NCBI GenBank assembly: GCA_034211175.1
Contig: JAXHUH010000043.1
Location: 1-48,552 of the forward strand
Source: JAXHUH01 sp034211175
Lineage (GTDB): Bacteria > Actinomycetota > Acidimicrobiia > Acidimicrobiales > CAIXPF01
Reading direction: 5' to 3'
Length of the DNA: 48,552 nt
The notes under the pieces were generated by a model that made no database searches, had not been told where the DNA came from, and saw only the letters and a list, made by a program, of their open reading frames with translations. Made by a program: the position numbers and the translations under genes. Positions 27,253-35,247 of the stretch are shown piece after piece (positions within the stretch are counted from its first letter, which is position 1; the number at the start of each line of letters is the position of its first letter).

Positions 27253-28571
27253 GCCTCACCACCCGACCCTCGATCGTTCCCGACCTGACCAACGGCGTGC
27301 GGGCCGACGGCCGCGGCGACGCCGTCCACCGCGACACCGACCGCGGTGACATCGATCTGGCGGCGCGTGCCGCACGGGCCGCCATCGGGGCGCTGGCCCG
27401 CCGCTACGTCCGGTGGGGCCGGCTGCGGATCATCGACGACCTCGGCGTGCTCGACGCCGGGCCGGGAGGCGACGAGGCACCGGACGTCACGGTGCGGGTG
27501 CTCGAGCCGGGCGCGTACACCGAGCTCGCCCGCCACGGCTCGGTCGGCCTCGGCGACGGCTACACGTTCGGCTGGTGGGACACCGACGACCTCCCCGGGC
27601 TCGTGCGCATCCTCGCCCGGACCATCGAGCCGTTCGATCAGGGCCGGGAGGGGCTCGAGCGGCGGCTCCGACCGGTCATGGCCCCGCTGCGGGTCCTACG
27701 GGCGTCGGGCGAGCGCCGCCGCCAGCGCGACCGCGAGAACATCGGCGCCCACTACGACGTCGGCAACGACTTCTTCCGGCGCATCCTCGACGAGACGCTG
27801 ACGTACTCGGCCGCCCTCTTCGGCCCGACGACGACCGATCTCGCCGACGCCCAGCGGGCCAAACTCGACCGCCTCTGCGACCTCGCCGAGATCGGGCCCG
27901 ACGACCACGTGCTCGAGATCGGCACCGGCTGGGGCAGCTTCGCGCTGCGAGCCGCCTCCGAGCGCGGCTGCCGGGTCACCACGACGACGATCTCGGCCGA
28001 GCAGCACCGCCACGCGGTCGAAGCGGTGGCCGCAGCGGGACTCGCCGACCGGGTCACCGTGCTCGAGGCCGACTGGCGCGACCTGTCGGGCACCTACGAC
28101 AAGATCGTGTCGGTCGAGATGATCGAGGCGGTCGACCACCGCGAGCACGCCGCGTTCCTCAAGGCGCTCGACCGTCTCGTCCGCCCGGACGGGCTGGTCG
28201 CGCTGCAGGCGATCACGATCGCCGACCAGCGCTACGAGCGGGCCAAGCACACCGACGACTTCATCAAGAGCCGCATCTTCCCCGGCGGGTGCCTGCCGTC
28301 GGTCGCCCGACTCGTGGACGTCGCCACCACGAGGACCGCGCTGCGGCCGATGCAGCTCGACGACCTCACCGCGGACTACGCCGAGACCCTGCGGCGGTGG
28401 CGGGCCAACCTGGACGCCCGCAGCGCAGAGATCGTCGCGCTCGGCTACCCCGACGAGTTCGTCCGCCTGTTCCGCTTCTACTTCGCCTACTGCGAGGCCG
28501 CGTTCACCGAGCGCCGCATCGGCAGCATCCACCTCGTCCTCGCCGGCCCCGAGCGCCGCGTGACCGTCTGA
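27249..28571 (+). CDS. Cyclopropane-fatty-acyl-phospholipid synthase family methyltransferase
   Basis: A 440-residue SAM-dependent methyltransferase of the CFA/mycolic-acid synthase family, acting on unsaturated acyl chains of membrane phospholipids. The N-terminal lipid-binding-type domain contains GSVGLGDGYTFGWWDTDDL. The core has NIGAHYDVGNDFF, the SAM-binding loop VLEIGTGWGSFAL (about 221-233), VSVEMIEAVDHREH, DFIKSRIFPGGCLPS and the C-terminal RFYFAYCEAAFTERRIGSIH. GTG 27249 overlaps the DUF1365 stop; GGAG lies eight bases upstream. Products could be cyclopropane, methyl-branched (10-methyl) or methylated precursors of other branched acids; the FAD partner makes a methyl-branched or further oxidised product plausible. 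Confidence 0.9.
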   Translation: MSLTTRPSIVPDLTNGVRADGRGDAVHRDTDRGDIDLAARAARAAIGALARRYVRWGRLRIIDDLGVLDAGPGGDEAPDVTVRVLEPGAYTELARHGSVGLGDGYTFGWWDTDDLPGLVRILARTIEPFDQGREGLERRLRPVMAPLRVLRASGERRRQRDRENIGAHYDVGNDFFRRILDETLTYSAALFGPTTTDLADAQRAKLDRLCDLAEIGPDDHVLEIGTGWGSFALRAASERGCRVTTTTISAEQHRHAVEAVAAAGLADRVTVLEADWRDLSGTYDKIVSVEMIEAVDHREHAAFLKALDRLVRPDGLVALQAITIADQRYERAKHTDDFIKSRIFPGGCLPSVARLVDVATTRTALRPMQLDDLTADYAETLRRWRANLDARSAEIVALGYPDEFVRLFRFYFAYCEAAFTERRIGSIHLVLAGPERRVTV

Positions 28572-28590
28572 CGGGCGGGCCGGCGGCAGG

Positions 28591-28609
28591 CGGTCGGCCA
28601 CGCCGACCG
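28591..28609. terminator. Hairpin between converging genes
   Basis: CGGTCGGC (28591-28598) and GCCGACCG (28602-28609) pair perfectly around CAC, between the methyltransferase and the converging small gene. No T-run on either side. Confidence 0.5.
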
Positions 28610-28615
28610 GGCCGC

Positions 28616-28933
28616 TCAGGCGGAGTCGAAGTTCTCCTGGAGGGCGCCGACGACCGTGCGGGCCAGCTCGTGGGCGCCGACGGGCTCGTCCCACACCTGG
28701 ACGAGGAGCTCGACGAGGTGGGACGTGAGTGCCGTGACCTGGAGGACGAGCGCGGCCCGGCGGGCCGGGTCCTCCGCGGCCAGCGCGGAGTCGAGGACCA
28801 GGTCGGCCAGGCGCGAGGCGCCGGTCTCCAGGTCGAGGCGCGCGTCGAAGGTCGCATCGACGATGTCGTTGATGCGAGCCTTCGCCCAGATCAGGTCTTC
28901 GGGCGACAACCGCGTCCCGGGGACCGGTCTCAT
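28616..28933 (-). CDS. Small alpha-helical protein of unknown function
   Basis: A 105-residue soluble protein that I do not recognise. It opens MRPVPGTRLSPEDLIWAKAR and is predicted from sequence to be almost entirely helical, with Leu/Ala/Val-rich amphipathic stretches (RLADLVLDSALAAEDPARR, ALVLQVTALTSHLVELLVQV) and no membrane segment. ATG 28933 has AGAGGA very close upstream; ATG 28963 would add ten residues. It is convergent with the methyltransferase and divergent from the luciferase-like gene. Codon pattern supports coding, but no motif gives a function. Confidence 0.6.
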   Translation of the reverse strand: MRPVPGTRLSPEDLIWAKARINDIVDATFDARLDLETGASRLADLVLDSALAAEDPARRAALVLQVTALTSHLVELLVQVWDEPVGAHELARTVVGALQENFDSA

Positions 28934-29068
28934 GTTCCTCTGTCGACTACCGATCGTGGACATCTTGAGCGCGAACCTGAACGACCGGGCCCGGTGCGAC
29001 CCCCGGCCCCAACGACGGCAACGGCAGCGGCAACGGCACGAGCCGACGAACACCGAACGGAGCGGCCG

Positions 29069-29896
29069 ATGAAGATCGACCTCCTGCTGAGCCCGTTCGA
29101 CGCCGACTGGGGCCGGCTGCGGGACGTCGCGACGCTGCTCGACGGCTCGCGCTTCGACACCCTGTGGACCTTCGACCACCTCTCGGGCGAGGTCGTCGGT
29201 CGGCACTGGGCCTACGAGTGCTTCACGACGCTCGGCGCCCTGGCGACGGCGACCGAGCACATCGGGCTCGGCGCGCTCGTCGCCAACGTGGCGACGCGCA
29301 ACGTCGGCGTGCTCGCCGCCGCGGCCGCCACCGTGCAGGACATCTCCGTCGGCCGCCTGCGGTTGGGCCTCGGGGCCGGGGCCGGGCCCACCAGCCGATT
29401 CGCCGTCGAGCAGCACGCGCTCGGCATCGACATCCCACCGCTGGCGGCGCGCCACGACCGCCTCGTCGAGACGTGCGAGGCGCTGAAGCTGCTGTGGACC
29501 TCGAGCGGGGCGGTCGACCACGCCGGCGACCACGCCGTGCTCGACGGGGCCGCGGGCTGGCTGCGGGCCGACCCGATGCCGCCGTTCGTCGTCGGCGTGA
29601 GCTCGGTGACCCTCGCGCGGCGGGCCGCGCCGCTGGTCGACGGGATCAACGTGGCCGGCGACGACCCCCGCATGGTCGAGATCCTGACGGCCGCCTCCGA
29701 GGCGGTCGCGGCCGCGGGACGCGACCCGCAGAGCCTCGAGCTGAGCGTCTTCCTCCCGTTCGACGCCGACCTGTGCGACGCGGACCACCCCGAGCGGAAG
29801 CGTCTCGCCCGGGCCGGCGTGCGCCGGCTCGTGCTGCTCACCGCGCCGCCGCTCCCCGCGCGCGACATCGAGGCCGCGGCGCGGCGTCTCGGCTGA
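29069..29896 (+). CDS. Luciferase-like (LLM) flavin/F420-dependent oxidoreductase
   Basis: A 275-residue bacterial-luciferase-fold protein. It starts MKIDLLLSPFDADWG, has FDTLWTFDHLSGEVVG, LGALVANVATRNVGVLA and ISVGRLRLGLGAGAG, and ends without extra domains. These are the strand and phosphate-loop segments of LLM-class enzymes using FMN or, commonly in actinobacteria, coenzyme F420. ATG 29069 has GGAG six bases upstream; the very long upstream frame is a shadow through the methyltransferase. Substrate is unknown. It is somewhat shorter than F420-dependent family members of about 300-350 residues. Confidence 0.8.
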   Translation: MKIDLLLSPFDADWGRLRDVATLLDGSRFDTLWTFDHLSGEVVGRHWAYECFTTLGALATATEHIGLGALVANVATRNVGVLAAAAATVQDISVGRLRLGLGAGAGPTSRFAVEQHALGIDIPPLAARHDRLVETCEALKLLWTSSGAVDHAGDHAVLDGAAGWLRADPMPPFVVGVSSVTLARRAAPLVDGINVAGDDPRMVEILTAASEAVAAAGRDPQSLELSVFLPFDADLCDADHPERKRLARAGVRRLVLLTAPPLPARDIEAAARRLG

Positions 29897-29948
29897 TCGG
29901 GCCGGCCACGCCTTGGGGCGCGCCCACCCGTTCGGCGACGATGGCGCC

Positions 29949-30815
29949 ATGGATCAGGTGTCGAGCGTCACGACGGCCGTGCTCCGGCGAGCGGCGGTCA
30001 GCGCCGCCGTCGTGGCCGTGGCCGCCGTCGCCACCGCCGCGACGGCCGGCGCGTCGTGGGCGGTCATCGCGGTCGAGGTGTCCGACGGTGAGATCGGCTA
30101 CGCCGTCGCCGGCTGCGGTGAGCTCCCCGCCACCGCGCTGTCCGCCGGGGGCGTGGTCGTCATCGACGGGGCCGACGACGAGGACGCCGCCGGGCTGCTC
30201 GAGCGCCTCGCCGACGGTGCCGACCCCGAGACCGTGCTCCGGGACGCGGGCGACGACGTCGTGGCCGGCGCGGTCGCCGGGTCCGGGCGGGGTGCCGCGG
30301 TCGGGCGGGCGAGCTCGGACGCCGGCCGGCGGGCCACGGCGGACGGCCGGCTCGTCGTGATCGGCACCGACCTGGACGACACGGCGGTCCTCGACCGGGC
30401 CGTCGATGCCTTCGTCGAACGCGGGGACCTCCGCCTCGGTGACCGCCTGCTGCGGGCGCTCGAGGCCGGTTCCGCGGCCGGTGGCGACGCCCGCTGCTCG
30501 ACCGATGACGTCACCCAGACCGCGGACCGCGCCCGTCTCGCCATCGCCGGCGGCGACGGCGTGCTCGAGGTCGAGGCCCGGGAGGGTGCGCTGGGCGCGA
30601 ACGCCCTCGTCGGGCTGCGCGACGACTACGAGGCCGAGCGGGAGGCGCGCTACGGCGCGTGCGAGGACTGCGACCTCGGCGCGATCGACGTCCCCGAGGG
30701 CGACGTGCCCGGCACGAGCCGGCGGATCGCGTCCTTCATCTTCACGTTCGGGACGCTGATCGTGTTCCTCGTCATCTACCGGCGGTGGCGCACCGGGCTC
30801 GACGACGACGATTGA
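29949..30815 (+). CDS. Membrane-anchored divergent DUF1028 protein
   Basis: A 288-residue protein with an N-terminal hydrophobic helix (VSAAVVAVAAVATAATAGASW) and a second near the C terminus (FIFTFGTLIVFLVIY) followed by RRWR. Between them, SWAVIAVEVSDGEIGYAVAG and LGDRLLRALEAGSAAGGDARC match the start and end of DUF1028, an Ntn-hydrolase-like family of unknown role that is normally soluble and cytoplasmic. The helices place this domain probably outside the cell. Four Cys (GCGEL, ARCST, GACEDCD) could form disulfides. The start is ATG 29949; an upstream start at 29913 adds 12 residues. Confidence 0.7.
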   Translation: MDQVSSVTTAVLRRAAVSAAVVAVAAVATAATAGASWAVIAVEVSDGEIGYAVAGCGELPATALSAGGVVVIDGADDEDAAGLLERLADGADPETVLRDAGDDVVAGAVAGSGRGAAVGRASSDAGRRATADGRLVVIGTDLDDTAVLDRAVDAFVERGDLRLGDRLLRALEAGSAAGGDARCSTDDVTQTADRARLAIAGGDGVLEVEAREGALGANALVGLRDDYEAEREARYGACEDCDLGAIDVPEGDVPGTSRRIASFIFTFGTLIVFLVIYRRWRTGLDDDD

Positions 30816-30876
30816 CGACGACCGCGCGCTCCGGCTGGACCGACGCCGGTGCGAGCCGGCCGCGGGGCCGGGGCGC

Positions 30877-31446
30877 TCAGGCCGAACCGACGTCGACCGG
30901 CTGGCCCGCCGCGTCGTTGGGGTGGTGGCGGACGTCGTCGTCGCCCAGCTCGCGGGTCCACGACGCGAACTCGAGCAGCTCGCCGTCGGGGCCGCGGAAG
31001 TAGAACGAGCGCACGAACACGCCGTCGTGCATCTCACGGGCGACGGTCGAGGGGCTGTCGTCGTGGTCCAGGATCATGCTCACCTGCACGCCCTTGGCCA
31101 CGAGCTTGTCCCGGTACTCCTCGAAGCGGTCGAGGGGGACGTCGAACGCCAGGTGGTTCATCGAGCCGTGTGCGGAGACGATGTCGCCGCCCCCGGGCGT
31201 CGCCGCCGGTGCCGCCACGCCCGGTGCCGCCTCGGGTGCCCCGGGGAACCAGAAGAACGCCAGGTGGTCGCCGTTGCCGATGTCGAAGAAGAAGTGCTGG
31301 CCGCCGCCGGGCATCTCGATCGTCTTGGTCAACGGCATGCCGAGGAGGTCGCGGTAGAACTCGACCGTCGCCGCCATGTCCCGGCACACGAGCGCCACGT
31401 GGTTGACGCCCCGGAGCTCGAACTCGCTGTTCGGTCGACCCATCAC
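30877..31446 (-). CDS. VOC superfamily (glyoxalase/dioxygenase fold) protein
   Basis: A 189-residue protein with two beta-alpha-beta-beta-beta halves. Candidate metal ligands are His in VNHVALVCRD, His in GQHFFFDIGNGDHLAFFW, His in MNHLAFDVPLD and Glu in PDGELLEFASW. The two halves are joined by a Gly/Pro/Ala linker. VOC proteins include glyoxalase I, extradiol dioxygenases and resistance proteins; which applies here is not resolved. Start is GTG 31446 or ATG 31443, both served by GGAGGGAA upstream. The C-terminal tail of about 20 residues is hydrophilic. It converges with the DUF1028 gene. Confidence 0.8.
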   Translation of the reverse strand: MMGRPNSEFELRGVNHVALVCRDMAATVEFYRDLLGMPLTKTIEMPGGGQHFFFDIGNGDHLAFFWFPGAPEAAPGVAAPAATPGGGDIVSAHGSMNHLAFDVPLDRFEEYRDKLVAKGVQVSMILDHDDSPSTVAREMHDGVFVRSFYFRGPDGELLEFASWTRELGDDDVRHHPNDAAGQPVDVGSA

Positions 31447-31628
31447 GTTCCCTCCTCCGGCCGCCCGATGTGACCGGTGTCTCCAGCGTAGGTGGCCGAC
31501 CGGGGGCCGGGCAGATCCCCGCCGACGCCACGGGCGGGCGTCGGCCCCCTGATCGGGGGAGCACGGGCGGGGTCGAGACGAACCGTCGTTACCGTGAGCC
31601 GTGCTCGTGCTCCGAACAGGGCGGTCCC

Positions 31629-32603
31629 GTGGTGCGACGTGTGATTCGACTCGGTCTGCTGGCCGTTGGTGCGCTGCTCGTCGCAGGGTGCTTCCGGGTG
31701 GAGATCGACGCCGTGGTCGAAGAGGACGGCTCCGGCCGGTTCACGATCCTCCAGGCGATCGACCCGAGCGCCGCCGAGTCGCTCGCCGAGCAGTTCGGCG
31801 ATGGTTTCGGTGAGGACGGGGGCTTCGGCGAGGGTGACGGGTTCGGCGAGGACGACGGCCTCGGCGAGGGCTCGACCACCGGGGACACGTCGGTCGAGGA
31901 GCTGATCGAGATCGACCGCAGCCGGCTCCCGTCCTACGTCGGGGTCGAGGAGGTCGACGACGGCGACTTCGTCGGCCTGCGGCTCACGGTGCCCTTCGAC
32001 GACCCCGACCAGGCGAACGCACGGTTGGCCGAGACCTTCGCCGCACTGAGCGAGGACCCGGCCGACGCGGAGGAGATCGCCATCACCATCCGACGCGACG
32101 GCGACCGCTGGCACTTCGACGGCTCCGTCGGCGCACCGACGGCGGACGAGGGCCTCGACGAGATGCCGCCCGGCCTCGCCGAGCTGTTCCTCGGCGACGC
32201 GTCGTTCGAGGTCGGCGTGCGCCTGCCCGGGCGGGTCGTCGAGCACGACGCGACCCGCGTCGACGGCGACCGCCTGGTCTGGGAGGTCGAGCTCACCGCG
32301 ACCCAGCCGATGTCGATGTCGGCGACCAGCGAACCCGACGGCGGCGCATCGATCCCGGCGGCGGCGCTGTTCGCGGTGCCGGCCACCCTCGCCGTCGGTC
32401 TCGCGGGCGTCGTCGTCTCGCTCCTGTGGTTCCGACGGCGTGACTCGCGCGGCGAGGGGGTCGCCGGGGGCCCACCGGTCGTCGCCGCGTGGGACGCCGC
32501 GCCGGGCGCCTCCCCTCCCGTGGCCCCGACCGCCCGACCGGGCCCGCACCCCGGTGCCGGCCACACCCCGCCGGGCGGGCCGCTCCCGCCACCCGGGTCC
32601 TGA
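31629..32603 (+). CDS. LppM-like membrane-anchored lipoprotein
   Basis: A 324-residue lipoprotein. The signal peptide VIRLGLLAVGALLVAGC carries a lipobox with Cys21. The exported domain starts FRVEIDAVVEEDGSGRFTI and resembles the LppM domain of mycobacterial lipoproteins. An acidic Gly/Phe-rich repeat (GFGEDGGFGEGDGFGEDD, about residues 58-75) interrupts it. A transmembrane helix near 240-262 (AALFAVPATLAVGLAGVVVSLLW ends RRRD) and a Pro-rich cytoplasmic tail follow. GTG 31629 or 31632 may be the start; a TACCGT -10-like box lies at 31590-31595. The role is probably in the cell envelope, unproven. Confidence 0.75.
   Translation: MVRRVIRLGLLAVGALLVAGCFRVEIDAVVEEDGSGRFTILQAIDPSAAESLAEQFGDGFGEDGGFGEGDGFGEDDGLGEGSTTGDTSVEELIEIDRSRLPSYVGVEEVDDGDFVGLRLTVPFDDPDQANARLAETFAALSEDPADAEEIAITIRRDGDRWHFDGSVGAPTADEGLDEMPPGLAELFLGDASFEVGVRLPGRVVEHDATRVDGDRLVWEVELTATQPMSMSATSEPDGGASIPAAALFAVPATLAVGLAGVVVSLLWFRRRDSRGEGVAGGPPVVAAWDAAPGASPPVAPTARPGPHPGAGHTPPGGPLPPPGS
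31800..31870 (+). repeat. Short imperfect repeats encoding GFGED units
   Basis: A GC-rich unit encoding GFGE(D/G) is repeated four times in frame inside the lipoprotein gene. Such repeats can change length by slippage. Confidence 0.7.
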
Positions 32604-32672
32604 GCCCGCCGGTCACACCCCCGTCACACTCAGCAAACGAGCGGGAAACGAGGCGGTCTTAGGGTCCGACCA

Positions 32673-33551
32673 ATGATGGTCGACGAACCCTCCGCGCCCC
32701 ACGGTCCGACGAGCGGGGCACCCTCCGCCGCGACCTCGGCGACCGACGGGGGCGGGCAGGGCGCCGGCGTCGCGATCGACGGCCTGGTCAAGGACTTCCC
32801 CCTCGGCCGGGGGGTCGTCCGGGCACTCGACGACGTGAGCCTGACGATCCCCGAGGGGTCGTTCATGGCGCTGCTCGGCCCGTCGGGCTCGGGCAAGTCC
32901 ACCGTCCTGCGGGTGCTGGCCGACCTCGAGCAGCCGACGAGCGGGTCGGTCACGATCGGCGGGCGAACACCGGCCGAGGTGCGCCGTTCCCATCACCTGG
33001 GCATCGCGTTCCAGGACGCGGCGCTGCTGCCGTGGCGGTCGGTCACCTCCAACATCCGTCTGCCGCTCCAGGTGGCGAAGTCATCGGTGGACGACGCCGC
33101 CATCGCCGACCTCGTCCGCCTCGTCGGCCTCGAGGGCTTCGAGGACGCCCGGCCGGCCCAGCTCAGCGGCGGCATGCGCCAGCGGGTGGCGATCGCCCGC
33201 GCCCTCGTCGTCGAACCGGCCATCCTCCTGCTCGACGAGCCGTTCGGTGCGCTCGACGAGATGACCCGCCAGCGCCTCAACCTGGAGCTGCTGCGCATCT
33301 GGGCGGAACGGCGGACCACGACGCTGCTCGTGACCCACTCGATCGCCGAGGCCGTGTTCCTCGCCGACCGGGTGGCCGTGCTCAGCGCCCGGCCAGGCCG
33401 CCTGGTCGACGTGATCGACATCGACCTCCCCCGGCCCCGCACGACGGAGATGACCCGCAGCCCCGAGTTCCACCGGCTGTGCGACCACCTGAGCGACCTG
33501 CTGTTCTCCTCCGGCGAGGCGGGTGGCCCGTCGGGGGACGGGCGGGGATGA
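32673..33551 (+). CDS. NitT/TauT-type ABC importer ATPase
   Basis: A 292-residue nucleotide-binding subunit that powers the permease encoded next. An unusual Ser/Ala/Gly-rich N-terminal extension of about 30 residues precedes the ATPase: Walker A LLGPSGSGKST, Q-loop AFQDAALLPW, signature AQLSGGMRQRVAIARAL, Walker B ILLLDEPFGALDEMTRQ and switch His in LLVTHSIAEAVFLADRV. The pattern matches SsuB/TauB-like importers for nitrate, taurine, sulfonates and thiamin precursors. ATG 32673 (or 32676) starts it; the permease start is eight bases beyond its stop, so the three genes form an operon. No riboswitch is visible in the short upstream gap. Confidence 0.92.
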   Translation: MMVDEPSAPHGPTSGAPSAATSATDGGGQGAGVAIDGLVKDFPLGRGVVRALDDVSLTIPEGSFMALLGPSGSGKSTVLRVLADLEQPTSGSVTIGGRTPAEVRRSHHLGIAFQDAALLPWRSVTSNIRLPLQVAKSSVDDAAIADLVRLVGLEGFEDARPAQLSGGMRQRVAIARALVVEPAILLLDEPFGALDEMTRQRLNLELLRIWAERRTTTLLVTHSIAEAVFLADRVAVLSARPGRLVDVIDIDLPRPRTTEMTRSPEFHRLCDHLSDLLFSSGEAGGPSGDGRG

Positions 33552-33558
33552 CGCGCCG

Positions 33559-35217
33559 ATGACCGCGACCGACCCGACGACGGCAGCCGCCGGTGCCGCA
33601 CCGCTCCCCGCGGTCGACCTGCCCGCCGTCGCCCCCGGCGGTGGCCGCTGGCGCGGCCTCACGAACCGCGGCGCCGGTGTCGCCGGCATCGCCGCGCTGC
33701 TCGTCGTGTGGAGCGTCGCGGCGCTCACCGTGTTCGACGAGCAGACGGTGCCGACCCCGTGGGCCGTGGCCGAGCAGATGTGGGCCGACCGCGACCTGTA
33801 CCGCCCCAACGTCACCGAGACCCTCCGGGAGGCGGGTGCCGGCTACCTCATCGGCAACCTCGCCGCGTTCGCCGTCGGGCTGGTCTTCGTGCTCGCGCCA
33901 CCGATCGAGCGGCTGGCGTTGCGCCTGGTCATCGCCATCTACTGCCTGCCGCTCATCGCGGTGGCGCCGATCCTCCAGATCGTCATGTCGAGCTTCGCGG
34001 CGAAGGCGACGCTGGCCGCCCAGGCGGTGTTCTTCACCACGCTGATCGGCGTCACGCTCGGGCTCCGCTCGGCCGACCGCCAGCTCCTCGAGGTCATCTG
34101 GTGCGCCGGCGGCGGCCGCTGGGAGCAGTTCCGCCGGGCCCGGCTGCGCTCCGCGGTCCCGGCCGTGTTCTCCGGGCTCAAGGTCGCGGCGCCGGCCGCG
34201 CTCCTCGGTGCGGTCATCGGCGAGTTCCTCGGCGGCTCCCGGGGCCTCGGCGTCGCGCTCATCGCCAGCCAGCAGGGCTTCATGGTCACCCGCACGTGGG
34301 GCATCGCCATGGTGCTGACCCTGCTCGCGGTCATCGGCTACGTGGGCACCGCCGCGCTCGGGCGGGCCCTGGCGCCGTGGTCGTCGACCAGCACGCTCGC
34401 CTTCGGGGCCCCGCCCCGGGTGACGACGGGGCCGCTGTGGCGACGGGCGGGCGGCACGTTCGTCTACGCCGCGGCGTCGACCGCGGTGGCGGTGGGCGCC
34501 TGGTGGGGGCTGATCGAGCTGTTCGACCTCGACCCGTTCTTCGCCAAGACCCCGGCCGACGTGTGGGCCTACCTGGTGACCGACCCGGAGGCGGCGGCCA
34601 ACCGCTCGCAACTGCTCGGCGACCTCTCCTCCACGCTGGGCAACGCCGCCCTCGGCTACCTGGCCGGCACCATCGGGGCGCTGCTGCTGGCCATCGCCGT
34701 GGTGAGCAACCGCACCGTCGAGCAGGGCGTCATGCCGGTCGCCATCGCGGTCCGCTCGGTGCCCCTCGTCGCCATGACCCCGCTGATCGCCCTCGTCTTC
34801 GGGCGCGGGCTCGTGTGCGTGCTGATCATCGCCGGGATCGTCACGTTCTTCCCGAGCCTCGTGAACCTGGTCGACGGGCTGCGGTCCGCTCCCGCGCCGG
34901 CGTTCGACCTGGCCCACGCCTACGGGGCGTCGCGCCTGCGGTCCCTGCTCACCATCCGGGTGCCCTACGCGGTGCCGTCGCTGTTCGCGTCCGCCCGCAT
35001 CGCCGCGCCGCTCGCGATCCTCGGCGCCATCCTCGCCGAGTGGCTGGCCACCGGTACCGGCATCGGCAACCGGATGATCCTCGCCGGCGCCCAGAGCCGG
35101 TACACGACGTTGTGGGCGTCGGTCGTCGTCATCACCGCGGCCGCGATCGCCATCTACGGCGTCGCCGCCGCCCTCGAATCCCTCGTCCTGCGCCGCTTCG
35201 CCGGCCGGACGAGCTGA
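33559..35217 (+). CDS. ABC importer permease with two fused domains
   Basis: A 552-residue membrane protein containing two BPD_transp_1 permease domains in one chain (about residues 70-270 and 330-545). Each has the ATPase-coupling EAA loop: the first around LEVIWCAGGGRWEQFRRARL and the second around FDLAHAYGASRLRSLLTIRV. Each half has about six hydrophobic helices. In the NitT/TauT family the permease is normally a single-domain homodimer, so this is a gene duplication and fusion giving two distinct halves. ATG 33559 follows the ATPase stop by seven bases. It works with the upstream ATPase and the downstream binding protein. Confidence 0.9.
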   Translation: MTATDPTTAAAGAAPLPAVDLPAVAPGGGRWRGLTNRGAGVAGIAALLVVWSVAALTVFDEQTVPTPWAVAEQMWADRDLYRPNVTETLREAGAGYLIGNLAAFAVGLVFVLAPPIERLALRLVIAIYCLPLIAVAPILQIVMSSFAAKATLAAQAVFFTTLIGVTLGLRSADRQLLEVIWCAGGGRWEQFRRARLRSAVPAVFSGLKVAAPAALLGAVIGEFLGGSRGLGVALIASQQGFMVTRTWGIAMVLTLLAVIGYVGTAALGRALAPWSSTSTLAFGAPPRVTTGPLWRRAGGTFVYAAASTAVAVGAWWGLIELFDLDPFFAKTPADVWAYLVTDPEAAANRSQLLGDLSSTLGNAALGYLAGTIGALLLAIAVVSNRTVEQGVMPVAIAVRSVPLVAMTPLIALVFGRGLVCVLIIAGIVTFFPSLVNLVDGLRSAPAPAFDLAHAYGASRLRSLLTIRVPYAVPSLFASARIAAPLAILGAILAEWLATGTGIGNRMILAGAQSRYTTLWASVVVITAAAIAIYGVAAALESLVLRRFAGRTS

Positions 35218-35247
35218 GCGCTTCCACCACCCCCGCCAGGAGGTCCC

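Noticed and set aside
32604..32672. Riboswitch (TPP or FMN) controlling the NMT1-type importer
   Set aside because: The gap is only 69 bases and lacks the conserved cores of either class.
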